Assembly (NCBI GenBank): GCA_964549975.1
Contig: CAZJWM010000111.1
Coordinates: 1-6,000 of the forward strand
Length of the DNA: 6,000 nucleotides
Reading direction: 5' to 3'
Origin: UBA3263 sp964549975
Lineage (GTDB): Bacteria > Bacteroidota > Bacteroidia > Bacteroidales > Muribaculaceae
The translations under genes and the position numbers were made by a program. Shown here piece after piece: positions 5,857-6,000 of this stretch. The notes beneath the pieces are model-generated. The model made no database searches, had not been told where the DNA came from, and saw only the letters and a program-made list of their open reading frames with translations. The first letter of the stretch is position 1. Each line of letters begins with the position of its first letter.

Positions 5857-5968
5857 TCGCCCCATCTAATCAGCTAATTAATAGAGTAGTATCGTCGCTT
5901 AATCACGCACTGCATTTTAGCCTATGATTTTGGCTCCCGCGGAATGTGTCGGTGAAATGATGGGGCGA
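5857..5968. repeat. Perfect 10-base inverted repeats bounding a 112-base segment
   Basis: TCGCCCCATC at 5857-5866 is the exact reverse complement of GATGGGGCGA at 5959-5968. The left arm starts at the base right after the third 17-base repeat. The 92 bases between are AT-rich (for example 5867-5885) and hold no gene. The arms could be ends of a very small element, two binding sites, or the base of a long stem. Confidence 0.6.
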
Positions 5969-5969
5969 A

Positions 5970-5988
5970 GTTAAAGTTAGTTAAAGTT
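5970..5988 (+). promoter_or_regulatory. Tandem GTTAAAGTT motif, possible promoter or binding site
   Basis: GTTAAAGTT occurs at 5970-5978 and 5980-5988, one helical turn apart. The overlapping AAAGTTTG (5983-5990) differs by one base from the TAnnTTTG -7 box, and no -33 box is seen. It may serve a gene starting beyond 6000; this cannot be tested here. Confidence 0.35.
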
Positions 5989-6000
5989 TGTGAACCATCG

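Noticed and set aside
4537..5865. A 442-codon open frame on the reverse strand whose first part has an 11-residue repeat (LHVSYQF)
   Set aside because: It lies antisense to the well-supported permease, is extremely rich in His and Gly as expected from reading GC-rich codons backwards, and its repeat comes from the 33-base DNA period, which happens to be a multiple of three.

Overview
The window looks like a chromosomal stretch of a GC-rich member of the Bacteroidales, perhaps Muribaculaceae. The order is supported by a TAnnTTTG-type -7 promoter box before hpt, weak or absent Shine-Dalgarno sites, an hpt-adk pair, and a PDDEXK_2-type Rpn protein of the kind common in this group. The family-level guess rests mainly on base composition and is uncertain.

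Layout, all genes on the + strand. Positions 1-47 are the last codons of one Rpn-type gene, followed 14 bases later by a complete Rpn-type PD-(D/E)XK nuclease gene (62-985). The two share an identical 55-base end, so this is a tandem duplication. Positions 986-1386 hold no gene I can support, but they contain many short inverted repeats. A promoter box at 1387-1394 leads into hpt (purine salvage, 1421-1993). A strong GC hairpin (2011-2030) lies between hpt and adk (adenylate kinase, 2069-2650).

From adk onward every gene overlaps the next: adk by 8 bases into a first FdtA/WxcM-like cupin (2643-3041), which overlaps a second cupin (3010-3450), which overlaps a DegT/DnrJ/EryC1/StrS sugar aminotransferase (3447-4556) by 4 bases, which overlaps a LolC/LolE-like ABC permease (4549-5751) by 8 bases. 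The cupins and the aminotransferase form a plausible nucleotide-sugar pathway: ketoisomerisation at C3/C4 of a dTDP-4-keto-6-deoxyhexose, then amination at C3. The first cupin has lost one of the two histidines of the HAH active-site motif, so the pair may have divided roles.

The last 249 bases are non-coding. They hold three identical 17-base direct repeats at an exact 33-base period, then directly a pair of perfect 10-base inverted repeats 92 bases apart, then a tandem GTTAAAGTT motif. The repeat block could be a mobile-element end or a protein-binding array. It is the least explained feature here, together with the hairpin-rich gap before hpt.
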